A stretch of 64,000 nt of DNA, taken from positions 1 to 64,000 of the forward strand of contig NZ_JAPDPH010000001.1 of assembly GCF_026013475.1 (NCBI RefSeq), written 5' to 3'. This document shows positions 34,820-44,788 of this stretch, one piece after another. The DNA comes from Micromonospora yasonensis. GTDB lineage: Bacteria; Actinomycetota; Actinomycetes; Mycobacteriales; Micromonosporaceae. Each line of letters starts with the position of its first letter. Position 1 is the first letter of the stretch. The notes below the pieces were generated by a model. It had not been told where the DNA came from and did not search any database. It saw nothing but the letters and a program-made list of their open reading frames with translations. Made by a program: the position numbers and the translations under genes.

Positions 34820-35740
34820 TCAGTAGACGACCTCCACGATCACCAGGCCCCCCTTGCCGCTGCCACCGCGCCGCGACGTCGCCTGGCCGATCGCGCCGGC
34901 CCCGCCACCACCCCACCCCAGGGCGCTCGGCGCGTCACCGCTGACCGACCCGGACGAGTTCGCCCCGAACCCGAGCAGCGAGTTGCCGCCCTTGCCCCGG
35001 AACGTGTGCCGGGAGTCGAGGGTCCGGTTGTAGTCGCCGTACTCCCCCGGCGAGTTCAGCACGTTCCCGCCCACCGCGGTGCCGCCACCGCCGCGCCCGC
35101 CGGCCTGGTCGCCGACGATCGCGCTCACCCCGGGGGCGGAGCCGCCGCCGCCGGCCGTCCACAGCCCCCCGAAGCTCGTGTCCCCGCCCGTGCCGCCGGC
35201 CCCGAACGCCCCGCCAGCGCCGCCAATGCCGACCGTCACCTGCACCTCGGCGGGCAGCTCGGCCGCCGACCACACGCTCTCGCAGTAGCCGCCGCCACCG
35301 CCGCCACCAGCCGCGCCGTTGCCGCCGGACACGCCGGTCACCCCGCCGCCACCACCGCCGCCGCCGACCCCGTACGCCCGGATCCACCGCGCGCCGGCCG
35401 GCACCTTGAACGTCCCGGTCTGCGTGAACGCCTGCACCGGCCCGGTCGGCGCGCCCGCAGCCGGCGAGCCGACCAGACCGACGATGTGGTTCCCGGCCGG
35501 CGGTGACTTCATCACCATCACCCGGGCGCGCACCGGCACCGCGCCGATCATCGACGTCACCCGGATCGCCTGGCTGTCGCCGTCGTGCAGCGCCCGGATC
35601 GTCCCGTCGCTGGCCACGCTCGTCACCGTCGCCGGCCGCAGCCGCCACGTCAGCCCGAGCCGGACCGCCTTCTCCAGCACCGCCTCGGCGAGCGCCTTCA
35701 CTGGCACCGCCAGGCCCGGCGTCTTCCCGCCTTCGCTCAC
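34820..35740 (-). CDS. glycine-rich minor tail / fibre protein
   Basis: 306 aa. The N-terminal ~100 residues look like a baseplate-attached beta domain (DGDSQAIRVTSMIGAVPVRA). The rest is a Gly-rich jelly (runs of up to eight Gly in VGGGGGGGGVTG) ending in LVIVEVVY, as in phage tail proteins with glycine-rich adhesin domains (PF21722-like tips). Likely exposed at the tail tip. GTG 35740 overlaps the preceding tail gene by 4 nt. Confidence 0.75.
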   Translation of the reverse strand: MSEGGKTPGLAVPVKALAEAVLEKAVRLGLTWRLRPATVTSVASDGTIRALHDGDSQAIRVTSMIGAVPVRARVMVMKSPPAGNHIVGLVGSPAAGAPTGPVQAFTQTGTFKVPAGARWIRAYGVGGGGGGGGVTGVSGGNGAAGGGGGGGYCESVWSAAELPAEVQVTVGIGGAGGAFGAGGTGGDTSFGGLWTAGGGGSAPGVSAIVGDQAGGRGGGGTAVGGNVLNSPGEYGDYNRTLDSRHTFRGKGGNSLLGFGANSSGSVSGDAPSALGWGGGGAGAIGQATSRRGGSGKGGLVIVEVVY

Positions 35741-36819
35741 GCCTCCCCGCCTTCCGTCTCCGGGTACGCCCGCCGCAGCGTGTGCCGCATCTCCCCGCCC
35801 GGCGCCAGCGGCATCGTCCAGGCCACCTCCAACCACTGCACCCCGTCCCAGCGCACCACCTCGTACGCGTCGTGCCGCGGGTCGACCGGGGTGCTCAGCT
35901 CCACCACCTCGTACACCGTCTGCTGGAGCCCCAGCGTCCGCGCGTACACCGTCGCCTGCGCCTGCGATCGCACCTGCACGTCGACCGTCTTCGGCAGCAC
36001 GAACCCGCGCTGCGCGATCGAGTGCGGCGCCGACGCCGGCACGTCGTACACCCCGACGACCGGCTCCGCGTCCTCGCCGGGATCGTTCGACACCACCACG
36101 AAGCGGTTCGGCGCGGTCAGCAGGTCCGTGCCCCGCGAGATCGACCCCCGGATCACCCGCCGGGAGGCGTCCAGGTCGATCGTCACCGCCTCGTTGGCAG
36201 GGTCGAACGCCCGCCGCAGCCGCAGCCAGCCCCGATGGTCGAACCACGGCATGAGGTACCCGCCCGACGCGGCCAGGTCCCGCAGCGCGTTCGCCCGCGA
36301 CGTGCCCGGCGACCAGGCCGCCACCGACGTGAACTCCGTCGCGTCGACCACCAGCGGCCCGATCGGCAGCCCGTCGACCAGCCGCGCGGCCACCTGGTCG
36401 ACGAGCTGCCCGCCCGCGTCGAAGCCGACGTCCAGCTCCTGGTCGACCACGAACATCTCGTCCAGCAGCGTCAGCGGCGCCGTCGACCCGGCGCTGGTCA
36501 CCAGGTCCGACGAGTCCGACACCAGGTAGCGGCCCAGCCGGTACGTGCTGCCGTCGCCCAGCACCATGCGGGGCGCGATCCGGTCGGTCATCTGGTTGAT
36601 CCGCTTCACGTCGTCCACGCCGAGGGTCACCCCGGACAGCCGCCGGGGGATCGTCGACGTGCTGTCGTGGCTCAGGCTCGGCGAGGTGTCCCGCAGCGGC
36701 GTGAGCTCACCGCGGACCACGCCGGTCCGCCCGTCGATCAGGTCGAACCGGAAGGACGCCGACCGCTGCCCGCGGTGCGCGGGCAGGTCGAGCAGGTCAG
36801 GCGGGGGCGCAGATGCCAC
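35737..36819 (-). CDS. minor tail protein (hub/baseplate-like)
   Basis: 360 aa. TPLRDTSPSLSHDSTSTIPR, FVVDQELDVGFDAGGQLVDQ and a beta-rich C-terminus resemble the siphovirus tail-hub/Gp37-like minor tail proteins that follow the tape measure in actinophages. No enzymatic motif. It overlaps the long upstream tail gene by 23 bp; GGGAGGTGG lies before GTG 36819. Confidence 0.75.
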   Translation of the reverse strand: MASAPPPDLLDLPAHRGQRSASFRFDLIDGRTGVVRGELTPLRDTSPSLSHDSTSTIPRRLSGVTLGVDDVKRINQMTDRIAPRMVLGDGSTYRLGRYLVSDSSDLVTSAGSTAPLTLLDEMFVVDQELDVGFDAGGQLVDQVAARLVDGLPIGPLVVDATEFTSVAAWSPGTSRANALRDLAASGGYLMPWFDHRGWLRLRRAFDPANEAVTIDLDASRRVIRGSISRGTDLLTAPNRFVVVSNDPGEDAEPVVGVYDVPASAPHSIAQRGFVLPKTVDVQVRSQAQATVYARTLGLQQTVYEVVELSTPVDPRHDAYEVVRWDGVQWLEVAWTMPLAPGGEMRHTLRRAYPETEGGEA

Positions 36820-39800
36820 GGCCGTCCACCTCCCACGTGTTGCCCTGCGCGTCGGCGAACTGCGTCGTGCCGGCCGCCTGGCCCTCGAAGTCCGGCGCGG
36901 CCAGCACCGGCCCGTCGACGCCCTGGCGCACCTCGGCCCGGGCGACCGTCACCGCGCCGGTCAGCGTCAGCGCCAGCCGCCCCGGGTCCACCGTCGGCGG
37001 CTCCGGCGCCGCCGGCACCCCGCCCAGCTCCGTCCACGTCACGCCGTCGTCCGAGTGCCAGAACGTGGCCACGCCGTCGCCGATGAAGTCGTTGCGGTAC
37101 ACCGCCCGCAGCCATCGCCGTTGCCGGGTCACCACCAGGTCCCGCGTGTCCTCGCAGCCGGTGTAGCCTGCGCCGCCCCACAGGTTCAGGCAGGTCCGCA
37201 CCGGGTCGGCGGTCAGCTTCCAGCCGGTCGCCCCGCTGTCGTCGGTGCGCGACAGCTCCGCCGTCCACTCGTCGCCGGTCGGCCGCAGCTCCACCCGCAG
37301 GTCCAGGTCGTTCGACGCCGGCTGCCACACCGCCAGCTCGGCGACCTTGATCGTCGGGGCCGCGTTCGTGTTGCCGGCCGTCAGCACGCCCCGCACGCCG
37401 ACCTGGCCGACGCCGATGATCGCGGTGTCCTTCGCCGACTGCTCCCACCTGGCCATGCGCTGCCCGTCCGGCCACACCGCCACCCGGACCGCCCCGTCGC
37501 GGACCTGCAAACGCATCCAGTACCACGGACCCGCCTGGTAGCTGAGGTAGTCGATGCCGTTCGGCCCCGTACGCACCGTCGCCAGCGGCGTGACCGTCGT
37601 CAGCGCGCCGCCTACCACCCGCTCGATCGACACGCCCAGCTTGCCGTCGGTCTGCGCGGCCAACCGCGCCCGGTAGTGCGTGCCGAGGGACTGGTACCCG
37701 CCGACCAGGTACGCGTTGATCGGCTGGCCCGTCGCCACGGCGCTGAACTGGAACCGCGCCTGGACGTCGACGTCCTCCCAGCCCGCGCCGACGACCGCCG
37801 TGCGGGAGCCGCCCCCGGCCAGGTTGATCGTCGCCGCCTCGGGGGCCACCGAGTAGTCCGCCGCAGCGCCCTCGGCGACCGTCCAGCCGTTCCCGAGGCC
37901 GCCCGACACGTTCCGGTTGAACAGGTCCTCGAACACCCCGGGGGCGAGGCCGGCCGCCGGCACCGGCGTGCCCGCCGTCACCGCCGGCACCTGGCCTTCC
38001 GGCCGCAGGCCCTCGCACGCGGCCGGGCCGCCGTCCAGCGGGGCCGGCTTCGCCGTCACCTCCACCACCTGCACCTGCGCCAGCTGGAGCTGCCCCGCCT
38101 TGCGGCGCTTCACCGACGCCGACGGCACCAGCAGCGTCGACAGCCACCGGTTTCGCAGCTCGTCGCGCACGCACACGTACGGCACCGTGTCCCACGCCAG
38201 GTCCCGCAGGTCGGTGAAGCCGCGGTCCATCGTGGTCGGCGGCACCGCCGCCTGGTTCACTAGCACCGTCCGGGTGAACTCGACGCCGCCGCGCTCCAGC
38301 GGCCGGAACGCCGTGCGGAAGTCCCGGTCGAACATCTCCTGCAGCTCGACCTGCTCCGCCTCGGGGAACGTGAAGTCCTCCACCGACGACCGGTCGAAGT
38401 TCGCCGCGTACGCCAGGTTCCCGGCCGGGTTGTGGTTACTGGTCAGGATCAGCACGCCGGTGGCGACGTTGCGGCCCTCCACGCCCGGCGCGGCGATCGT
38501 CGCCGCCACCGGCGGCGACCACGGCCCGGCGATGCCGAGGCGGTGCACCATCCTGATCCGGTACCGCGACTCGACGCCCACCCGCGCCTCGTAGTCGTCG
38601 ACCGCCGTCACGGACGGCTCGACCACCTTCGCGATGGCCTCCCACTCGTCGGCGGCCATCGTGTCGTCCTGGCGCTGCACCTCGTAGCAGCCCCAGCCGG
38701 CCACCACCGACGAGTTGACCGCCATCCACGACAGCCGGTGGTAGCGGATGCCGGTCGGGATCTTCGCCGCCGGCCGGTCGCACTGGTCGTCGACGACGGT
38801 CAGCGGCTGCACGGCCGGCTCGACGTCGAGGCCCAGCACGGCGTCCATCTCCTGCGCGAACATCAGCGTCAGGTCCGCCGACTCGTCGGACTGCCCGTCC
38901 ACCACCGCCCACGCCGTGCGGCCGCCGTACCCGGGGTCCGCCTCCCACCCGGCCGGCTGGGTGCTCCACGGGTTCGCGTCGGCGCCGAGGACCTGCCACG
39001 GCGACTGCCCGTCCGCGCTGCTGGTGAACGTCCAGTACGTCGTCTCGCCCACCCCGTCGGACAGGTACGGCTGGTCGAGGCGCACCGTCACCTCCCGCCA
39101 GCCGTCCGCGATCTCCGGCAGCGCGTCGAACTCCTCCACCGTGACCCGCGCGACTGGGCCCAGCCGCCGCGTCGTGTCCAGCTCGGACACCTGCGCCAGC
39201 TCCAGCGGGGCCCGGGTGCCCGGCAGGTGCCGGGCGTAGAACCGCGCCCACACCCAATCCGCCGCCACGTCCTCGACGAGCTGCTGCATCGTCCAGCCCG
39301 CCGGGGTCAGCTCCGACACCGTGGCCACGGCCTGCGTCACGTAGCTGTGCGAGCTGAGGTCCGGGTTGCCCGGCGCGCTGATCCCGGTGAACAGCACCAC
39401 CGACGGCAGCTCGTCGACCGTCTCCAGGGTCGGCGTCTGCCCGGCCCGCAGCGTCTTGCGCAGCAACACCCCACGGTGCGCCGGGTACGGCTCGACCGGC
39501 CCCAGCCGGTCCGCCTTCACCGGCACCGGCGACGCCACCGACAGTTGCCCCGCGTACGCCTGCCCGACGGTCACCGCGTACTCCCGCCCGCCGGTGAGGT
39601 CCACCGTGCCAGAGAAGTTCACCGCGTCCCACATCGGCACCTCGTAGTAGTAGCCGCCGATGTAGCTGGCCCCCTCGGACAGGTTGAGGCCGCCGCCGCC
39701 GACCCGGTTCTCCTCCCCGTACGACACCTCCAGCGCCAGGTAGTGCACCTGGAATACCGCGGTGGCCGCCGCGTTGGCGGCGACCTGGAGCCGCACGTTG

Positions 39801-40564
39801 ATGTTCGTCCCGCCCGACGCCGACAGCGCCGACAGGCCTGCCGGCGGGTTGCCGGTGCTGCCGAGGTTCCGCGCCCGCCACGGCACCCGGCCCCGCTCCG
39901 TCGTCGGCGCCGCCGCCGTGTTCCACCACGGGTTCAGCTCGCCGAGGCGCGACCGGCCGACCGCCGTCACCCCGTTGTGGACGGCCGGCCCGTTCAGCGT
40001 CTCGTCCATCAGCCAGTTCACCCCGGCCGACGGGCGCTCGAGGCCGAGGGTGACCGCCGGGGCCAGGTCGGCGAACGGCCCGCTGATGACGTACAGCACC
40101 GACACGTCGAGGATGCGCCGGCCGTCCAGCTTCGCGTGGGTCAGCGACGAGTTCGTGTCGAACCAGAACCGGGCTGCCGCGTTCGGCCCGGTCAGCGTGA
40201 TGTGCCGCGGGTCGGACGGGTTGGTCACCGCGTCCGGCGGCGTCGACGACCCGCCGGCCAGGGCCGCCCCGGTGACCAGCGCGCCGTCCCGCACCGGGAT
40301 GGTCAGCTTGCGCACCGGCCCGGTGCCGCCGATCTGGCCCGCCGGGTACAGGTTGACCAGCAGCTCCTTGCGGTTCGGCAGGCCCGGCGGCGGCGACGCG
40401 ACGTGCAGCCGCACCCGCCGCAGCCCGGTGCCGGCGGCGTGGCTGACCTGGGCCCGGAACGTGTAGCCCACCTCGCTGCCCGTGTCGAGCTGCACGGTGT
40501 CGGCCACCAGCGGCGCCCACTGCATGCCCATCACGTAGGGCCGGTCAGGGTTGTACTCGCCCAC
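36797..40564 (-). CDS. large minor tail protein with lectin-like domain
   Basis: 1255 aa. Beta-sandwich domains throughout; residues about 900-1090 (YLSYQAGPWYWMRLQVRDGA, ARFQFSAVATGQPINAYLVG) look like a concanavalin/LamG-type jelly roll that may bind cell-surface glycan. Position directly after the tape measure gene and before the hub gene fits the distal tail/receptor-binding assembly. The frame abuts the tape measure stop by 1 nt. Confidence 0.75.
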   Translation of the reverse strand: MGEYNPDRPYVMGMQWAPLVADTVQLDTGSEVGYTFRAQVSHAAGTGLRRVRLHVASPPPGLPNRKELLVNLYPAGQIGGTGPVRKLTIPVRDGALVTGAALAGGSSTPPDAVTNPSDPRHITLTGPNAAARFWFDTNSSLTHAKLDGRRILDVSVLYVISGPFADLAPAVTLGLERPSAGVNWLMDETLNGPAVHNGVTAVGRSRLGELNPWWNTAAAPTTERGRVPWRARNLGSTGNPPAGLSALSASGGTNINVRLQVAANAAATAVFQVHYLALEVSYGEENRVGGGGLNLSEGASYIGGYYYEVPMWDAVNFSGTVDLTGGREYAVTVGQAYAGQLSVASPVPVKADRLGPVEPYPAHRGVLLRKTLRAGQTPTLETVDELPSVVLFTGISAPGNPDLSSHSYVTQAVATVSELTPAGWTMQQLVEDVAADWVWARFYARHLPGTRAPLELAQVSELDTTRRLGPVARVTVEEFDALPEIADGWREVTVRLDQPYLSDGVGETTYWTFTSSADGQSPWQVLGADANPWSTQPAGWEADPGYGGRTAWAVVDGQSDESADLTLMFAQEMDAVLGLDVEPAVQPLTVVDDQCDRPAAKIPTGIRYHRLSWMAVNSSVVAGWGCYEVQRQDDTMAADEWEAIAKVVEPSVTAVDDYEARVGVESRYRIRMVHRLGIAGPWSPPVAATIAAPGVEGRNVATGVLILTSNHNPAGNLAYAANFDRSSVEDFTFPEAEQVELQEMFDRDFRTAFRPLERGGVEFTRTVLVNQAAVPPTTMDRGFTDLRDLAWDTVPYVCVRDELRNRWLSTLLVPSASVKRRKAGQLQLAQVQVVEVTAKPAPLDGGPAACEGLRPEGQVPAVTAGTPVPAAGLAPGVFEDLFNRNVSGGLGNGWTVAEGAAADYSVAPEAATINLAGGGSRTAVVGAGWEDVDVQARFQFSAVATGQPINAYLVGGYQSLGTHYRARLAAQTDGKLGVSIERVVGGALTTVTPLATVRTGPNGIDYLSYQAGPWYWMRLQVRDGAVRVAVWPDGQRMARWEQSAKDTAIIGVGQVGVRGVLTAGNTNAAPTIKVAELAVWQPASNDLDLRVELRPTGDEWTAELSRTDDSGATGWKLTADPVRTCLNLWGGAGYTGCEDTRDLVVTRQRRWLRAVYRNDFIGDGVATFWHSDDGVTWTELGGVPAAPEPPTVDPGRLALTLTGAVTVARAEVRQGVDGPVLAAPDFEGQAAGTTQFADAQGNTWEVDGRGICAPA

Positions 40565-43294
40565 TCAGATCGTCCTCACGGTCGTGGCCACGTCCCTGCG
40601 GGCCAGCGTCTCCAGCACGCCTTCGCCGACCGCCCGGCCGGTGTCCAGCGCCTCCTGCCTGGTCGGCAGGACACCCTCGAAGGTCACGCGGATCGAGTCG
40701 CGCCCGAACACCACGGACGCGCCGCCGCCCTCGCCGAGCAGCCGCATCAGCCCGGACTGCTCGGCCAGCTCCCGCGCCCGGCGCGGCCGGGTCAGCGGCA
40801 CCACCACCTCGTCGCCGGCCTCACCGCCGACGAACAGCGTCGGCCGCCGCAGGATCGCGCCGTTGGCCAGCGCCGTGATGCGCGGCAGCGACCCGGGGAG
40901 CTTCGCGTCGATCGACGCGATACCCGAGTTAATCTTGCCGATGACCCGGTTGATGAACCCCTTGATCGCCGACGTGATCGACCCGGCCACGTCCCCGATG
41001 AACCCGCCGACGTTCTTCAGCCCGTTCATGAACCCGCTGATGAGGCTCTTGCCCGCCGACACGAACTTCCCGGCCAGGCCCGCCAGCCGCGACGGCACGC
41101 TGCTGATGAACGACACCAGGGAACTCGCGCCGCTGGACGCCGCGCTCTTCGCCGCGTTCCACGCCGACGACAGCGCGCTGGCCATGATCCCCGGCAGCCG
41201 CGACAGCCCCGACATGATCCGGCCCGGCAGGGCCGTCACGAACGACACCACCGCGCTGATGCCGGCGGTTGTCAGCGCCTTCGCGCTCGCCCACAGCCGG
41301 GTGAAGAACCCCGCCAGCAGGCCCGGCAGCGCCTGGATGCCGCGCAGGATCATCCCGGGCAGCTGCGTCACCGAGAAGATCAGCAGGCCGATCCCGACGC
41401 CGACCGCCTGCAGAGCCATGCCCAGCGCCGACGTGAACAGGTTCCACAGCATCCCCGGCAGGCTCGCCAGGAACGACCCGATCTTCCCCGGCAGCTCCGC
41501 GAACCACGTCCCGAGCGACGAGAAGAACCCGACCACGGCGCTCCACGCCGACGAGAAGGCCCCGCCGATCGCCGCGCCGACGCCGGCCCAATCGATCCCG
41601 TTCAGCCAGGCGGCGACCTTGCCCAGCCACTCGGCCACGCCCGTCAGCGGCGACAGCAGCCACGTCAGCCCGTTGGCGAGCGCCTCGACCAGCGGGACGA
41701 CGGCCTGCGCGGCGAGGAACTGCAACAGCAGCGCCGCCACCTTGATCAGCGGCGCCGCCAGCGCCACCGCTACGCCGGCGAGCTGCGCCACCAGCTCGAT
41801 CAGCGGCGTCAACGCCACCACGATGTCGACCAGCGGCGGCAGCAGCGACACGATCGTCGGGATCAGCGGCATCAGCGCCTGCACCAGCGTCCCGATCAGC
41901 GGCCCGACCGCCGTGAGGACCGGGGCGAGGGCGGTGCCCAGGGCGGCGACGATCTGGCCGAGCGGCGGCCCCAGCTGCGTGAACAGGTCGGCGAGCAGCC
42001 CGGCGATCGGGGCGAGGACCGCGGTGAGCGTCTGACCGATCTGGAGCAGCACCGGCCCGAGCGCGGACACGATCGGGCCGAGCAGCGGGCCCAGCGCGCC
42101 AAGCGCCTGCGCCAGCGGCCCGACCAGCATCGCGATGAGCTGGCCGACGACCGGCAGGAGCGGGGCGATGGCCAGGGCCAGCGACGCGATCACCTGACCG
42201 ATTGGGACCAGCGCCGGGACGAGGGCCTGCAACCCCGGGATCAGCGCCTGCGCGATCGGCATGAGCGCCGGCACCAGCGTCTGTCCGATGGCGCTGAGCA
42301 GCCCCCCGATGACCGGCTTCAAGCCCGACGCGAGTGCGCCCAGCGTCTCGAAGATCCCGGTCAGCGCCGCGCTACCTCCGGCCGACGTGAAGAACTCCCG
42401 CAGCGTGCCGGTCAGCGTCGTCAGCGTCCCGAGCAGCCCGCCGCCGGCCGACGCACTGGCCGCCTGGAAGACCGAGCTGAGGATCGCGCCGACGTTCGTC
42501 GCGATCTGCCCGAGCTGCCGCAGGACGCCCAGCGCCGTCTCGATCGCCGCGGTGGCCGCGCCACTCTGCGCCATCGCCGACAGCCACGCGCCGAACTTCG
42601 CGCCCAGCCCGCCGGCCACGGTGGACAGCTGGCTCACCGTCGGGAGGCCCACCACGGCCAGGTCGCGGAACCCGGCCAGCACCGGCCCGACCGCCACGCC
42701 GAGGTTCGCCACCGCCTCCCGCGCGCTCATCAGCACCCCGCGCAGTACCGACACGGTGGCGCCCTCCCGGGCGAACTCCAACGCCCGCCGCGCCACGTTG
42801 CCGTACTCGGCGGCGACGCCGGCCAGGCCGGTGCGCAGCGGCCCCGCCAGCACCGAGGCGGTTGCCTGGATCTGCCCGACCATCGGCGCGGCGAACGCGT
42901 CCTGGGTCGCCGTGCGGACGCCCTCGATCGCCGGACCCACCGCCTTGAACTCGCGGGCCAGCTTCTGCGCCTGCGGCGACAGGTTCTCCAGCGCCTTCTC
43001 GAACGCCTTCGCGTCACCCTCGACGACCGCGCTCATCGCGTCGCCGAAGCCCGCCGTCGCGATCTTCAGCGCGCCCATCGCCGCGCCGTAGACACCTGCC
43101 GCGGCGGGTACGGCGAACGCCGCGCCGCTGACCTGCGCCAGCGCACCGGCCAGGGTGACCAGGCTGCCCGTCGCTTGGACGGCCACCCCGCTCAGCGCGC
43201 CGATCTTCAGCGCCGACTTCAGCCCGCGTTTCAGGTCCGGCGCGAACTTCTTTACGTCGCCGATGATCTCGATGTACGCACGCCCCAGCGCCAC
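40565..43294 (-). CDS. tail tape measure protein
   Basis: 909 aa. Starts VALGRAYIEIIGDVKKFAPD, a typical tape-measure N-terminus, followed by long Ala/Gly/Leu/Val-rich helical repeats (about 330-600 with GPLLGPIVSALGPVLLQIGQ-type units) and hydrophobic segments about 620-720. It sets tail length in long-tailed phages; at about 0.15 nm per residue a tail near 135 nm would be expected. It is separated from its chaperone genes by a plus-strand island. Confidence 0.9.
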   Translation of the reverse strand: MALGRAYIEIIGDVKKFAPDLKRGLKSALKIGALSGVAVQATGSLVTLAGALAQVSGAAFAVPAAAGVYGAAMGALKIATAGFGDAMSAVVEGDAKAFEKALENLSPQAQKLAREFKAVGPAIEGVRTATQDAFAAPMVGQIQATASVLAGPLRTGLAGVAAEYGNVARRALEFAREGATVSVLRGVLMSAREAVANLGVAVGPVLAGFRDLAVVGLPTVSQLSTVAGGLGAKFGAWLSAMAQSGAATAAIETALGVLRQLGQIATNVGAILSSVFQAASASAGGGLLGTLTTLTGTLREFFTSAGGSAALTGIFETLGALASGLKPVIGGLLSAIGQTLVPALMPIAQALIPGLQALVPALVPIGQVIASLALAIAPLLPVVGQLIAMLVGPLAQALGALGPLLGPIVSALGPVLLQIGQTLTAVLAPIAGLLADLFTQLGPPLGQIVAALGTALAPVLTAVGPLIGTLVQALMPLIPTIVSLLPPLVDIVVALTPLIELVAQLAGVAVALAAPLIKVAALLLQFLAAQAVVPLVEALANGLTWLLSPLTGVAEWLGKVAAWLNGIDWAGVGAAIGGAFSSAWSAVVGFFSSLGTWFAELPGKIGSFLASLPGMLWNLFTSALGMALQAVGVGIGLLIFSVTQLPGMILRGIQALPGLLAGFFTRLWASAKALTTAGISAVVSFVTALPGRIMSGLSRLPGIMASALSSAWNAAKSAASSGASSLVSFISSVPSRLAGLAGKFVSAGKSLISGFMNGLKNVGGFIGDVAGSITSAIKGFINRVIGKINSGIASIDAKLPGSLPRITALANGAILRRPTLFVGGEAGDEVVVPLTRPRRARELAEQSGLMRLLGEGGGASVVFGRDSIRVTFEGVLPTRQEALDTGRAVGEGVLETLARRDVATTVRTI

Positions 43295-43361
43295 GCACCC
43301 AGCGTAGGCCAGTTTCGACGGTCGCAGTCGTCTACTGCGGCCGGACAGTCACGCGGACAGA

Positions 43362-43395
43362 CGAAGGGCTCCGGTGACGCAACCGGAGCCCTTCG
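43362..43395. terminator. hairpin terminator
   Basis: 14-bp stem CGAAGGGCTCCGGT / ACCGGAGCCCTTCG between the tape measure gene (minus) and the XRE gene (plus). It sits upstream of both divergent starts, so it would insulate the two transcripts. Confidence 0.7.
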
Positions 43396-43530
43396 CGGGC
43401 GCTCATCCAGCGAGCCCGACCCGTCCCGCGCGCCGAGTCTTGCCGCACAGCGTAGCCATCACGCCAGGCCAGCCGAAAGCCTCACGCATACCGCCCACCG
43501 CCGTCGCCGCGTACCCTCACGGCAGGCCGC

Positions 43531-43552
43531 GTGCCAACCTGGCACGGTGCCA
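43531..43552 (+). promoter_or_regulatory. palindromic operator upstream of XRE gene
   Basis: GTGCCAACCTGGCAC and the overlapping perfect palindrome-like TGGCACGGTGCCA (43540-43552) lie 22 bp before the GTG. The same GGCACCGTGC core recurs at 44789-44814. Confidence 0.55.
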
Positions 43553-43573
43553 ACGCCCGGAGGTGCAGCACAC

Positions 43574-44443
43574 GTGATCAGCCCCCTTGCCCGACGTCTT
43601 CGTCTCGGGCGCGCCATCCGCGAGCTGCGGGAGGCGTCCGGCATGACCGGCGCGGCGCTCGGCCGCGAGGCCGGCCTGGACCGCACCGCGGTGTCGAAGG
43701 TGGAGAACGGCGAACGCCGGCCGCTCGACACGATCCTGCGGATCCTCGACGTGCTGCTGCCCGAGAGCGACGACCGCTACCGGGCGCTCCAGCGGGTCGC
43801 CCGGGATGGCCTGGCCAAGGGCTGGTGGACCGAGGCCAAGTACGCCGCCATGGGCGACCGGCAGGCCCGCACCGCCGACATCGAGGCCGGCGCCCGCGCG
43901 ATCCGCGAGTACCAGAACTCGCTGCTGCCCGGCCTGCTCCAGACTGAGGCGTACGCCCGCCACCGGGGCCAGGTCGCGCTCGACGACGGAGCCGACTTCG
44001 ACCTCAGCGGCACCGTCGCCGGCCGGATGCGCCGGCAGCTCCAGGTTTCCGGCCCCGACGGGTCGGAGTACGACGTCGTGCTGGAACCGCAGGCGATCGA
44101 GCGGCTGCCCGTGCCGCCCGCCGTCATGCGGGAGCAGCTGCACCACCTGCTCGATCTGGCCACGACCAGGGAGAACGTCAGCGTCCGCATACTGCCGGTT
44201 GACGCCCGGCTGGGACGCGGGTATGTCCCACGCTCGCCGTTCTCCCTGTACGCCTACCCGGACCCCGAGGACCTGACGCTGGTCGCCGTCGACACCGTGA
44301 CGACCGACCTGCTGGTCACCGAGGCCCAGGAGGCGCAGCGGTACGCGCGGCTGTTCGACCAGCTGCGTGACGCCGCGCTGTCCCCCGAGGCCAGCGCGGA
44401 CCTCATCCAGAAGGCGGCCGACCTGGTGGCCGCCGACGCCTGA
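43574..44443 (+). CDS. XRE-family regulator with DUF5753
   Basis: 289 aa. HTH in residues about 8-60 (GAALGREAGLDRTAVSKVEN), followed by DUF5753 (QNSLLPGLLQTEAYARHRGQ, VRILPVDARLG). These BldB/WhiJ-associated regulators pair with DUF397 proteins in actinomycetes. GTG 43574 follows GGAGGTG. Plus strand, opposite to the phage structural genes, so it may be the lysogeny-type regulator or cargo. Confidence 0.92.
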   Translation: MISPLARRLRLGRAIRELREASGMTGAALGREAGLDRTAVSKVENGERRPLDTILRILDVLLPESDDRYRALQRVARDGLAKGWWTEAKYAAMGDRQARTADIEAGARAIREYQNSLLPGLLQTEAYARHRGQVALDDGADFDLSGTVAGRMRRQLQVSGPDGSEYDVVLEPQAIERLPVPPAVMREQLHHLLDLATTRENVSVRILPVDARLGRGYVPRSPFSLYAYPDPEDLTLVAVDTVTTDLLVTEAQEAQRYARLFDQLRDAALSPEASADLIQKAADLVAADA

Positions 44444-44457
44444 CCCAGGGAGTCACC

Positions 44458-44664
44458 ATGAGTGATCTCGCTTTCCGCCCCTGGCGGAAGTCCACCAAGT
44501 CCGACGGGGGCCAGAACTGCGTCGAGGTGTCCGACGCCGTTGACGGCAGCACCATGCTGGTCCGCGACAGCAAGGACCGCTCTGGCCCCGTCCTGACCTT
44601 CGACAGCGCCGGCTGGACCGCGTTCATCGCCGGCGCGAGGAAGGGCCAGTTCGACCTGGCCTGA
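44458..44664 (+). CDS. DUF397 protein
   Basis: 68 aa. RPWRKSTKSDGGQNCVEVSD and VRDSKDRSGPVLTF plus W-x-AFIAGA are the full DUF397 signature. These small proteins are the partner/antagonist of XRE-DUF5753 regulators. 14 bp after the XRE gene, same operon, ending at a 15-bp hairpin. Confidence 0.93.
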   Translation: MSDLAFRPWRKSTKSDGGQNCVEVSDAVDGSTMLVRDSKDRSGPVLTFDSAGWTAFIAGARKGQFDLA

Positions 44665-44683
44665 CCGACCGCAGCACCACATT

Positions 44684-44715
44684 GAGGGGCCGGCACCGCA
44701 CGGTGCCGGCCCCTC
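44684..44715. terminator. strong hairpin terminator
   Basis: 15-bp stem GAGGGGCCGGCACCG / CGGTGCCGGCCCCTC with a 2-nt loop after the DUF397 gene. Confidence 0.75.
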
Positions 44716-44788
44716 GCGCGTCCACGACCGACACGCCGAGTCAACTTCCCCGTTCCCCTTGTGACATAGACCAGCTCCGTGCCATGCT

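Noticed and set aside
35280-35400. GCC/ACC trinucleotide runs
   Set aside because: These are the codons of the Gly-rich tail protein.
38432-44443. A very long plus-strand open frame antisense to the tail genes and running into the XRE gene
   Set aside because: It results from GC-rich codon bias opposite the tape measure and minor tail genes; only the last 870 nt (the XRE gene) have a start, ribosome site and domains.
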